A DNA stretch of 64,000 nucleotides from assembly GCF_036961565.1 (NCBI RefSeq), contig NZ_JBAMDD010000005.1, positions 124,001 to 188,000 of the forward strand, in the 5' to 3' direction. The notes beneath the pieces are model-generated. The model made no database searches. It was not told the origin of the DNA and worked only from the letters and a program-made list of their open reading frames with translations. Below, piece after piece: positions 34,536 through 43,042 of this stretch (positions within the stretch are counted from its first letter, which is position 1; every line of letters starts with the position of its first letter). The DNA is from Chitinimonas sp036961565 (lineage in GTDB: Bacteria; Pseudomonadota; Gammaproteobacteria; Burkholderiales; Chitinimonadaceae). The translations under genes were made by a program, and so were the position numbers.

Positions 34536-35152
34536 GGCACGCCCGCTTGCCCCGGCTGTTGGTGGTACTGTCCAGTATCTGCGCGCTGGCCGTACCGGTG
34601 GAGGTTCAGGTGCTGGATGCCGCCGGCAAGCCGCTGGACGAGGTGGTGGTCTATGCCGAGCCTCTCTCGGCCAAGGCGCCCAAGGGCAAGCTCAGCCATA
34701 TCATCGACCAGGTGGACAAGGAATTCGTGCCGCTGGTGAATGTGGTGCAGGTGGGCACGGCGATCAGCTTCCCCAACAAGGACAATATCCGCCACAACAT
34801 CTATTCTTTCTCCGCCCCCAAGCCCTTCGATCTCAAGCTCTATTCGGGCACGCCCTCCTCGCCTGTGGTGTTCGACAAACCAGGCCAGGTGGTGCTGGGC
34901 TGCAATATCCACGACTGGATGGTCAGCTATCTGCTGATTGTCGATACCCCCTGGTTCGACAAGACAGACGCCCGTGGCATGGCCAGGCTGGGAGAATTGC
35001 CAGCCGGCGAGTATGAGCTCAAGGTCTGGCATCCCTACCAGGCCAGCGCCGCACCGGCACAGAAGATCAAGCTGGGCAGCGGGGCAGCAAGCGCCTTTGC
35101 ATTCAGGCTCAAGCTGACGCCACCGCCTGCCTCTGGCAACCATAACTACTGA
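34532..35152 (+). CDS. Cupredoxin-like exported protein (methylamine utilisation-type)
   Basis: 206 residues. A signal peptide (about 1-22) is followed by an EVQVLDAAGKPLDEVVVYAE fold, and a blue-copper-like ligand set: His in NIRHNIYSF (about 87) with Cys, His and Met in GCNIHDWM (about 129-136). This is the plastocyanin/cupredoxin arrangement. Genes annotated as methylamine utilisation protein have this form, although no methylamine genes are present. ATGA overlap with the haemoglobin and a 14-bp gap to the GGDEF/EAL gene make one transcription unit. Confidence 0.83.
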   Translation: MRHARLPRLLVVLSSICALAVPVEVQVLDAAGKPLDEVVVYAEPLSAKAPKGKLSHIIDQVDKEFVPLVNVVQVGTAISFPNKDNIRHNIYSFSAPKPFDLKLYSGTPSSPVVFDKPGQVVLGCNIHDWMVSYLLIVDTPWFDKTDARGMARLGELPAGEYELKVWHPYQASAAPAQKIKLGSGAASAFAFRLKLTPPPASGNHNY

Positions 35153-35166
35153 ACCCACGACCCGCC

Positions 35167-37503
35167 GTGCGCATACGCAGCCTGACTTCCCGCATCGTTG
35201 TCTTCTTTACCAGCCTGCTGGCTCTGGTACTGGTCGCCACCTTTGTGCTGGTCAGCGTGGCCAATCTGCGTATCTCGCGCCAGAACGCCGCCCATGAGCT
35301 GGTCACCGGCGAGCGCATCTTCCGCCGCCTGCTGGAGCAGCAGGGCCAACAGCTGACCCAGGCGGTCAGCGCCCTGGCCACCGACTACGGCTTCCGCCAG
35401 GCCATAGGCACCGGTGATACCGATACCATCGCCTCTGCCCTGGCCAACCATGGTGGCCGCATCAAGGCTGACCTGGTCATGCTGTCCCGGCTCGACAACA
35501 CCATACAGGCCGATACCGTCAAACCCGAACGGGTGGGCAAGTCCTATCCCTTTGTGGACTTGCTGGCCAAGGCCGGCGAACGGGGCGGTGCCAGCGGTAT
35601 AGAGCGCATAGATGGCAAGCTCTACCAGTTGGTGGTGGTGCCGGTTAGGGCCCCCATCGTCATCGGCTGGGTCACCATGGGCTTCGAGATCAACGACGAG
35701 ATCGCCGCCGACCTGAAAGCCCTGGCGGGCCTGCAGGTGTCTTTTCTGGGCCGCAACCAGGGCGGCTGGAACCTGCTGGCCTCCACCCTGCCGCCGGCCC
35801 AACGCATTGCCCTCAACGGCACCCTCAGCGACCGGCAGATGGCCGGCCGCCTGGCGCTGGAAGAGGAAGACTATGAAATCCGCCTGGCCAAGCTGGCCGA
35901 TACGCCGGAAGGCCCCATCCATGCCCTGCTGGCCCGCTCGCTGAAGGAAGCCATGGCTCCTTTCTATGCCTTGCAGGGCACCCTGGTGGTCTTGGCGCTG
36001 GTGGCCATTGTGGTCTTCCTGCTTGCCGGCATACGCATCGCCAGCCGCATCACCGGCCCCTTGCGCGACCTGGCCGGGGTGGCGGAGCGGATACAGCAGG
36101 GTGATTACCAGCAGACCCTGGCCACCCAGGACACCCGTGAAATTGCGCAGCTGGCCGGCAGCCTGGCCCATATGCAAACCGCCATCGCCGAGCGTGAAGC
36201 CGAGATCACCAAGCTGGCCTTCCAGGACCCGCTGACCGGCCTGCCCAACCGCGTGCGCTTCAACCAGCTGCTGGACGAAGCCATCGCCCGCGCCCGCGAG
36301 CATGACGACAGCCTGACGGTATTGCTGATCAATCTCGACCGCTTCCAGCAAATCAACGACACCCTGGGCCATCCTACCGGCGACCGGGTACTGGCCTTGG
36401 TCGGCGAGCGCCTGCGCGAGGCGGTGCGCTTTGAAGACCAGGTGGCGCGGCTGTCAGGCGATGAATACGCCGTACTGCTGCCCGGTGTGCAGGTTGGGCA
36501 GTCGCTGTCCACGCTGGAGCGCATACACCGCACCTTTGACCGTCGCTTCGAGCTGGGTGGCCGCACCCTGGACGTGCGGGCCGGCATGGGCGCGGCGGGC
36601 TTCCCCGAGCATGGGCAGAACGCCACGGACCTGCTGCGCTGTGCCGACATGGCCATGTACCGCGCCAAGCGCAGCGGCGAGCCACAGATGCTGTACGACC
36701 CCGGCATGCAGAGCTTCCGCGAGGAGCACCTGTCCTTGCTGGGCGACCTGCAGCAGGCGGTGGAACGCAACGAGCTGACCCTCTACTACCAACCCAAGGT
36801 CAGCCTGGCCGATGGCCGCGCGGATGAAGCCGAGGCGCTGGTACGCTGGATACACCCCGACAAGGGCTTTATCCCGCCTGGTGAGTTCATCCCCTTTGCC
36901 GAACAGACCGGCTATATCCGGGAGGTCACCCGCTGGGTACTGGCCCATGCCATCGCCCAGGCCGGCCAATGGGTGGCGGCTGGCCACCCCATCAAGATAT
37001 CAGTCAACCTGTCCACCCGCGACCTGCTGGACCCCGGCCTGCCTGACCAGGTGGCTGCCCTGCTGGCGCAGCATGCCATGCCGGCGCAGTATCTGTGCCT
37101 GGAGATCACCGAAAGCGGCCTGATGGAAGACCCCGGCCGCGCCCTCGATGTGCTGAACAGGCTGCGCGCCCTGGGCTTGTCGCTGGCCATAGACGACTAC
37201 GGTACCGGCTATTCCTCGCTGGCCTATATCCGCCGGCTGCCGGTGACCGAGCTCAAGATAGACCGGGCCTTTGTGATCGAGTTGGCGCACAACGACGGCG
37301 ACGCCCAGATCGTGCAGTCCACCATAGACCTGGGCCACAGGCTGGGGCTCAAGGTGGTGGCAGAAGGCGTGGAGGACCAGCCTACCGTGGCTATTCTGGC
37401 CCGCATGGGCTGTGATCGCATACAAGGTTATGTGTTCGGCAAGCCCATGCCGGCCGACGCCTTTGTGCGATGGCAGCAGGAACATGCCGCCAGCCCGGCC
37501 TGA
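35167..37503 (+). CDS. Membrane GGDEF/EAL protein with extracytoplasmic sensor and HAMP
   Basis: 778 residues from a GTG start. TM1 (about 9-33), a periplasmic sensor domain of cache type (about 35-262), TM2 (about 268-290), HAMP (to about 340), GGDEF (about 350-510) and EAL (about 525-775). The cyclase motif is degenerate, SGDEY near 429, with an I-site RFED 5 residues before it. The phosphodiesterase motifs are intact: EALVRW, NLSTRD, EITESG, DDYGTGYSSLAY, KIDR and QGYVFGKPMP. Net c-di-GMP hydrolysis is therefore most likely. It is the last gene of the globin-cupredoxin operon, which may supply its ligand. Confidence 0.9.
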   Translation: MRIRSLTSRIVVFFTSLLALVLVATFVLVSVANLRISRQNAAHELVTGERIFRRLLEQQGQQLTQAVSALATDYGFRQAIGTGDTDTIASALANHGGRIKADLVMLSRLDNTIQADTVKPERVGKSYPFVDLLAKAGERGGASGIERIDGKLYQLVVVPVRAPIVIGWVTMGFEINDEIAADLKALAGLQVSFLGRNQGGWNLLASTLPPAQRIALNGTLSDRQMAGRLALEEEDYEIRLAKLADTPEGPIHALLARSLKEAMAPFYALQGTLVVLALVAIVVFLLAGIRIASRITGPLRDLAGVAERIQQGDYQQTLATQDTREIAQLAGSLAHMQTAIAEREAEITKLAFQDPLTGLPNRVRFNQLLDEAIARAREHDDSLTVLLINLDRFQQINDTLGHPTGDRVLALVGERLREAVRFEDQVARLSGDEYAVLLPGVQVGQSLSTLERIHRTFDRRFELGGRTLDVRAGMGAAGFPEHGQNATDLLRCADMAMYRAKRSGEPQMLYDPGMQSFREEHLSLLGDLQQAVERNELTLYYQPKVSLADGRADEAEALVRWIHPDKGFIPPGEFIPFAEQTGYIREVTRWVLAHAIAQAGQWVAAGHPIKISVNLSTRDLLDPGLPDQVAALLAQHAMPAQYLCLEITESGLMEDPGRALDVLNRLRALGLSLAIDDYGTGYSSLAYIRRLPVTELKIDRAFVIELAHNDGDAQIVQSTIDLGHRLGLKVVAEGVEDQPTVAILARMGCDRIQGYVFGKPMPADAFVRWQQEHAASPA

Positions 37504-37545
37504 CGAGGGTTTCCCCTTGTTGCAAGTGCACAAATCATGCCCCAT

Positions 37546-37571
37546 AAAGCCCGTGGATCACGGGCTTTTTT
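37546..37571 (+). terminator. Terminator after the GGDEF/EAL gene
   Basis: A perfect 10-bp stem (AAAGCCCGTG / CACGGGCTTT) with loop GAT and a run of six T, 43 nt past the stop codon. Confidence 0.9.
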
Positions 37572-37625
37572 GTTACTCTTGGCCCCGTCCCTACCCCGCC
37601 CTCGTTGCGCCGGAGCGCTTACCCC

Positions 37626-38945
37626 ATGCCCGATATCGGCTCCCCCGAATTCGTCTTCTGGTTTCGCCAGGCGGCCCCCTATATCCATGCCTTTCGCAAT
37701 CGCACCTTTGTGGTGGCCTTCGGCGGCGATCTGGTACGCGATGGTGATTTCGTCAGCCTGGCGCATGACCTCAACACCCTGGTCAGCCTGGGGGTCAACC
37801 TGGTATTGGTGCATGGCGCCCGCCCCCAGATCAATGCCCGGCTACAGGAAGGCGGCCTGCCCTGCCGCTTCGAGCAGGGCATACGCATTACAGAGCGTGA
37901 ATCCATCTCCGCCGTCCTGCAGGCCATAGGCCAGGTACGTTTCGAGATCGAGGCCGGGCTATCCATGGGCCTGGCCAACTCGCCCATGGCCAATGCCGAT
38001 ATCCGGGTGGCCGGCGGCAACTTCGTTACCGCCCAGCCCATGGGCGTGCGCGAGGGCGAAGACATGCAATACAGCGGCGAGGTGCGCAAGCTCGACGTCG
38101 CCGCCATGCGTGACCGACTGGAGTTCGGCGAGACCATCTTGCTGTCACCGGTCGGCTACTCCCCCACCGGCGAGGCGTTCAACCTGACGCTGGAAGACGT
38201 CGCCACCACGGCAGCCGTGGCGCTGCAGGCCGACAAGCTGATTTTCCTGCTGGACCAGCCAGGCGTGGTCGACGAAAACGGCCACCTGCACAATGAGCTG
38301 ACAGCTGCCGAGGCCGAGCGCTTTGTGCGCGAAGAAATACGCGTCACCGACGATATCGACTTCTACCTGCCCTGCTGCATCCGTGCCGTGCGACACGGCG
38401 TGGCGCGCGCCCACCTGATCTCGCGCCACCTGGACGGCGGACTGCTGACCGAGCTGTTCACCCATGAAGGCATAGGCACCATGATCTCGCGCGAGCCGCT
38501 GGAGACCCTGCGGCGCGCCACCATCGACGACGTCGGCGGCATTCTGGCGCTGATCGAACCCCTGGAGGAGCAGGGTGTGCTGGTCAAGCGCAGCCGCGAG
38601 TTGCTGGAGCGCGAAATCGAGCGCTTTGCCGTACTCGAGCATGACCGCAAGATCATAGGCTCGGTAGCACTCTATACGTTCGAGGACAGCGATATCGCCG
38701 AACTGGCCGGCCTGGCGGTCCACCCCGACTACCGTGACGGTGGGCGCGGTGAACAGCTGATGAAGCATGTGGAACGCGAAGCCCGCCGGCTCAAGCTCAA
38801 GCAGTTGTTCGTACTGACCACCCGTACCGCCCACTGGTTCGTGGAACGTGGCTTCAAGCTGGCCGATGTGGAGGTGCTGCCCATGAAGAAAAAGGCCATG
38901 TACAACTGGCAGCGCCGCTCCAAGGTGTTTATCAAGGCACTGTGA
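37626..38945 (+). CDS. argA: Amino-acid N-acetyltransferase ArgA (N-acetylglutamate synthase)
   Basis: Catalyses the first step of arginine synthesis: acetyl-CoA plus glutamate gives N-acetylglutamate. 439 residues from MPDIGSPEFVFWFRQAAPYI. The N-terminal amino-acid-kinase-like domain (about 20-290) holds VVAFGGDLV and NLVLVHGARPQIN and would bind arginine for feedback inhibition. A C-terminal GNAT domain (about 300-439) shows LAGLAVHPDYRDGGRGEQLM. The two-domain E. coli-type form is clear. The last arm ends RSKVFIKAL as in homologues. It is flanked by terminators, so it is transcribed alone. Confidence 0.95.
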   Translation: MPDIGSPEFVFWFRQAAPYIHAFRNRTFVVAFGGDLVRDGDFVSLAHDLNTLVSLGVNLVLVHGARPQINARLQEGGLPCRFEQGIRITERESISAVLQAIGQVRFEIEAGLSMGLANSPMANADIRVAGGNFVTAQPMGVREGEDMQYSGEVRKLDVAAMRDRLEFGETILLSPVGYSPTGEAFNLTLEDVATTAAVALQADKLIFLLDQPGVVDENGHLHNELTAAEAERFVREEIRVTDDIDFYLPCCIRAVRHGVARAHLISRHLDGGLLTELFTHEGIGTMISREPLETLRRATIDDVGGILALIEPLEEQGVLVKRSRELLEREIERFAVLEHDRKIIGSVALYTFEDSDIAELAGLAVHPDYRDGGRGEQLMKHVEREARRLKLKQLFVLTTRTAHWFVERGFKLADVEVLPMKKKAMYNWQRRSKVFIKAL

Positions 38946-39304
38946 GCGCACCAAGCAGTATCGCAAGCCCTTGCAGGGAGATGACGGCTGGAGCCAGTGC
39001 CAGGGCAACCCTGGCACCGGCCGTCACCCCAGTATGATCCACAGACCGCCCCCCCTGATTGCCTCTGCCCGTGCCAGGGCTGAACAAGCCCTGGTCGGAT
39101 ACTGTCTGATTTTCCCCGCATCCGGCGCAAGGCAAGCCAGGCAAGGGATTGCCCTCTCCCCATTGCGCTGGTGGCCATGCCGGCCCGCTTGATAGGCCTC
39201 CGTGGCGGCCGAGCATCTGCTAGGCTTGTTCTAATCGGCATTGCTGCGCAGGGGCCCCTGGCCCGGCCTCCCCTGCGCCGCGCACAAGCCCAGGGAGACA
39301 ATCC
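38946..39304. other. Gap between argA and the PhnD-like gene: hairpins only
   Basis: A long imperfect hairpin at about 38983-39026 contains GCCAGGG-CAA-CCCTGGC, the same core as the hairpins after hslU. A second stem, GCGCAGGGG with CCCCTGCGC, lies at about 39247-39280, close before the GGGAG ribosome site of the next gene. No ORF of substance is seen. Confidence 0.6.
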
Positions 39305-40123
39305 ATGTACAGGTGGCTTTGCCTATGCGCCATCATCGCCAGCAGTTTTTTTACCCATGCCGCGGGTAAGGAAATCAGCATAGGGCTGGAGCCCTATTTC
39401 ACCCCACGCCTGCTGATTTCCAGCTTCCAGCCGCTACGCGATGCCGTGCAGACTAGCCTGGGCCAGCCGGTGGTGCTGCTGACTGCGCCAGACTACCGCC
39501 AGTTCGTCCGCCGCATGGAGGCGCAAGAGTTCGATATTGTCGTCATCGGCCCCCATACCGCCCGCTATGCCGAGCAACTGGCCGCCTACGTGCCGACCCT
39601 GATAGGCCGCAGCAAGCTGATAGGCCTGGTGGTGGTGCAGCGTGAAGGCAGCATCCGGCAGGTCAGTGAGCTGGGCGAGGTCACTGTAGCCATGCCCGAC
39701 CCCCTCACCGCCACCGCCATGCTGGGCGAGGAATGGTTGCGCAAGCAGAGCCTCAAGCCCGCCCTGCGCTATTACGATTTCCACAATGCTGCTGCCATGG
39801 CCGTGATACGCAACGATGCCCAGGCCGCCATCGTCAACAAGACCGCCTTTGCCAATATGCCAGCCGATATCCGCGACAAGCTAAGGGTGCTGGCCGAAAC
39901 CCGTACGCTTCCGCATATGGTGGTATTGATCAGTACCCGGCTGGAAGCCGCCACACGTAAACGCTATGCCGACACCCTGGCCAACTTTGTCAACTCACGC
40001 GAACACGGCGAAAGCTTTGCCGGCAAGATAGGTTTCGCCGGTGCCGATCCCGTCAAGGAAGGGGAGCTGAATCAGGTAGAGCCCTTTGTGGTCGAACTCA
40101 AGCGCCGACTGAAAGCCGAGTAA
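39305..40123 (+). CDS. PhnD-like periplasmic substrate-binding protein
   Basis: 272 residues. A signal peptide (about 1-20) precedes the phosphate/phosphonate-type fold: EISIGLEPYFTPRLLISSFQ, DYRQFVRRMEAQEFDIVVIG and a second lobe with VAMPDPLTATAML and AAIVNKTAFANMP. Ribosome site GGGAG lies 7 nt upstream of ATG. No permease or ATPase is adjacent. The next gene, 2 bp downstream, encodes a membrane c-di-GMP enzyme, so this protein more probably presents a ligand to that sensor than to a transporter. The ligand is unknown. Confidence 0.85.
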   Translation: MYRWLCLCAIIASSFFTHAAGKEISIGLEPYFTPRLLISSFQPLRDAVQTSLGQPVVLLTAPDYRQFVRRMEAQEFDIVVIGPHTARYAEQLAAYVPTLIGRSKLIGLVVVQREGSIRQVSELGEVTVAMPDPLTATAMLGEEWLRKQSLKPALRYYDFHNAAAMAVIRNDAQAAIVNKTAFANMPADIRDKLRVLAETRTLPHMVVLISTRLEAATRKRYADTLANFVNSREHGESFAGKIGFAGADPVKEGELNQVEPFVVELKRRLKAE

Positions 40124-40125
40124 GC

Positions 40126-42987
40126 ATGCAGGTTCCGTTTTTCCGTACCCTCCGGGCCAGACTGGTGCTGGCCATCTTGCTGGTGCAGTTCGCCGTGCTC
40201 GGCGTACTGCTCACCAACGTCAATCGTGTCTGGTCCGACATGGTACTCAGGGCCACCGATGTACGGGTACAGGAGCTGGCTCGCCTGCTCAATGCCGCAC
40301 TGGCGCCCCCCATGGCCTCGCTGGACTACGCCCCGGCAGCCGAACTGCTGGACGGGGTACGCACCCCCGAGGGCATTGATTATCTGGTGCTGTTCGACCG
40401 CCAGGGCAAGGTCGTCGCCAAGCGGGGTTGGGATGCCGAACCGGGCAGCGGCACACCGCTGCCGCCACCGGACGACCTCAAGTTGCTGAATGATGGCCGC
40501 GATATCCCCCCCATCGTACATGCCAGCACACCCATAGAATTGGCTGGCCAGCAATATGGCCTGCTGCGTTTCGGCCTCTCGACCGAGCTGCTGCGCGAAT
40601 CGGTCGATCGCATCGTCTGGCAGATCGCCTCGGTGGTGGTGGTGGGCGCCGTCGTTTCCGCCCTGCTGTTGGCCTTGATCGGCTTTTGGCTGACCCGCCG
40701 GCTCTACCATCTGATTGATGCGGCAGAGCGGCAGACGGCGGCAGGCACGCCCGAGCGCATACTGGTGGAAGGGGATGACGAGGTCAGTCAGCTGGCCCAG
40801 CGCTTCAACCAGATGTCGACTGGCATACAGGAGCGGCTGGATGCACTGAAGCAGAGCGAGGAGAAATTCCTCGCCATCGCCGACTACACCTATGGGGTGG
40901 AACTCTGGCTGGACCCGGAAGGCAAGCTGGTATGGGTCAACGCCTCGGTCACCCGACTCACTGGCTATACCGTGCGCGAATGCATGGACATGTTGAACTT
41001 CCCGGTACCCCTGGCCGCACTGGAGGAGCGTGGCAAGCTGGGCACCGCCGTGCAACAGGCCTTGCAAGGCACTGCCGGCCAGGATTTCGAATTCCGTGCC
41101 ATGCGCCGCGATGGCAAGACCTTCTGGGCCGCCATGAGCTGGCAGCCCATCTATGATGCCCAGGCCAACTACCGGGGCATACGGGCCTCCATCAACGACA
41201 ACAGCCAGTTCAAGGAAGACCGCCTGGCACTCAAGCGCGCCGTCTACGAGCTGCAGCAGTCCCAATCGCTGAACCAGACTTATCTATCGCGCGCCGAAGG
41301 CGAGCGCGCCAGGCTGACGGCACTGCTGTCAGCCATGCGCTTTGGCGTGCTGTTCGTCGATAACGATAACCTGGTGGTATTCCACAACCCCGCCTTCAAG
41401 ACGCTCTGGCTGATAGACGACAGCACCCCCATCATCGACAAGCCCATAGGCCAGGTGCTGCAAACAGCGCTGAACCGGCCGGCCAACTATGATTTCGGCA
41501 CCCACCTTGAGGCCAGCGAGGCCATGGCGGCCATGGATGTCTATCCCGGCGACCTGACCATGAACGATGGCCGTATCGTCACCCAGCACTGCTATACCGT
41601 GCGGGACGAGACGGGCATCTTCACCGGCCGGCTCTGGGTGTACGAGGATGTCACGCAGGAGCATTTCCTGAACGAGCGCATGGTGTTCCTGGCGGAACGC
41701 GATGCCCTGACTGGCCTGTATAACCGCCATGCCTTCCAGGAGCAGCTGACCCGCATGCTGGCCGAGGCGGAACGCAGCCAGGATACCCTGGCCGTGCTGT
41801 ATTTCGACCTGGACGAGTTCAAGTACGTCAACGATACCTTTGGCCACGGCGCCGGGGACGAACTGCTCAAGCGGGTGGCGCAGGAGATATCGGGCCAGGT
41901 GCGGCGCAATGAGTTCTTCGCCCGCCTGGGCGGAGATGAATTCGCCATCCTGGTGCCCAACGGCAACGAAGTGGAAGTCAGCCATCTGGCAGGCCGCATC
42001 GTGCAGACGGTGTCGGGCATACAGCTGAATGTGGACAACCAGCCCCTGCGGCTGTCCTCCAGCCTGGGCGTGGCTATGTATCCACAGCATGCCGAGAATG
42101 CCGAAGACCTGGTGGCACACGCCGATACCGCCATGTACCAGGCCAAGTCCGCCGGCAAAGCCACCTGGCGCATGTACCAGGCCGAGCGCGATGCCAGCCG
42201 CGAGATGGTGAACCGCCTGACCTGGAACGAACGTATCCAGCAGGCGCTGGAGCATGATGGCTTGGTGCTGTACTTCCAGGGCATCTACGAAGCCAGGACG
42301 CTGGAGGTGGCCCACCTGGAGGCGCTGGTCCGCATGAAGGACAGCAACAACCCCGGCCAGATCATTCCGCCCGGCCACTTCATTCCCCACGCCGAGAAGA
42401 GCGGCAAGATACTTGATATAGACCGCTGGGTCATAGGCCAGAGCATACGGTTGCTGGCCCGCAATCCCCATATGCCGCCGGTGGCGGTCAATATCTCCGG
42501 CCGCAGCTTCGACGAAACCAGCCTGCCCAGCTATATCAACGACTTGCTGCAGGAGTATGAGGTCAGGCCTGAGCGCCTGATGGTGGAACTGACCGAAACG
42601 GCTGCCGTCAGCGATATGCGCGATGCGCAGCGCTTTATCGAGGCTTTGCGCGCCACCGGCTGTACCGTCTGCCTGGATGATTTCGGCGCGGGCTTCTCCT
42701 CCTTCGCCTATCTCAAGCACCTCAAGGCCCATGTGCTGAAGATAGACGGCCTGTTCATCCGCGATCTGCCACGCGATCACGACAGCCAGGTTTTCGTCAA
42801 AGGCATGGCCGCCATCGCCCGTGACATGGGCAAGCAGACGGTGGCCGAGTTCGTCGAGAACGAGGAAACCCTCAGGATGCTGGTGGAGTTTGGCGTGGAC
42901 ATGGTGCAAGGCTATTACCTCGACAAACCCACGCCAGACCATCCGGCTTTGCACGATAGCGACTACCAGCTGATGGTCCACCGCTAG
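40126..42987 (+). CDS. Membrane PAS-GGDEF-EAL c-di-GMP enzyme
   Basis: 953 residues. TM1 (about 10-30), a periplasmic domain (about 31-163), TM2 (about 165-188), HAMP (to about 240), PAS (about 245-370), a second PAS-like region (about 395-510), GGDEF (about 520-680, RLGGDEFAILVP near 603) and EAL (about 695-945, EALVRM near 730). The I-site position reads RRNE instead of RxxD, so product inhibition may be lost. EAL residues NISGRSF, ELTETA, CLDDFGAGFSSFAY, KIDG, AEFVENEE and QGYYLDKP look complete. Both activities are possible. It is co-transcribed with the PhnD-like gene, 2 bp away. Confidence 0.92.
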   Translation: MQVPFFRTLRARLVLAILLVQFAVLGVLLTNVNRVWSDMVLRATDVRVQELARLLNAALAPPMASLDYAPAAELLDGVRTPEGIDYLVLFDRQGKVVAKRGWDAEPGSGTPLPPPDDLKLLNDGRDIPPIVHASTPIELAGQQYGLLRFGLSTELLRESVDRIVWQIASVVVVGAVVSALLLALIGFWLTRRLYHLIDAAERQTAAGTPERILVEGDDEVSQLAQRFNQMSTGIQERLDALKQSEEKFLAIADYTYGVELWLDPEGKLVWVNASVTRLTGYTVRECMDMLNFPVPLAALEERGKLGTAVQQALQGTAGQDFEFRAMRRDGKTFWAAMSWQPIYDAQANYRGIRASINDNSQFKEDRLALKRAVYELQQSQSLNQTYLSRAEGERARLTALLSAMRFGVLFVDNDNLVVFHNPAFKTLWLIDDSTPIIDKPIGQVLQTALNRPANYDFGTHLEASEAMAAMDVYPGDLTMNDGRIVTQHCYTVRDETGIFTGRLWVYEDVTQEHFLNERMVFLAERDALTGLYNRHAFQEQLTRMLAEAERSQDTLAVLYFDLDEFKYVNDTFGHGAGDELLKRVAQEISGQVRRNEFFARLGGDEFAILVPNGNEVEVSHLAGRIVQTVSGIQLNVDNQPLRLSSSLGVAMYPQHAENAEDLVAHADTAMYQAKSAGKATWRMYQAERDASREMVNRLTWNERIQQALEHDGLVLYFQGIYEARTLEVAHLEALVRMKDSNNPGQIIPPGHFIPHAEKSGKILDIDRWVIGQSIRLLARNPHMPPVAVNISGRSFDETSLPSYINDLLQEYEVRPERLMVELTETAAVSDMRDAQRFIEALRATGCTVCLDDFGAGFSSFAYLKHLKAHVLKIDGLFIRDLPRDHDSQVFVKGMAAIARDMGKQTVAEFVENEETLRMLVEFGVDMVQGYYLDKPTPDHPALHDSDYQLMVHR

Positions 42988-43042
42988 CCGGCCAGCGCAC
43001 GATATAAAACCGGGCCACGCCGCCCTGGGGCAAAATTCCCCC

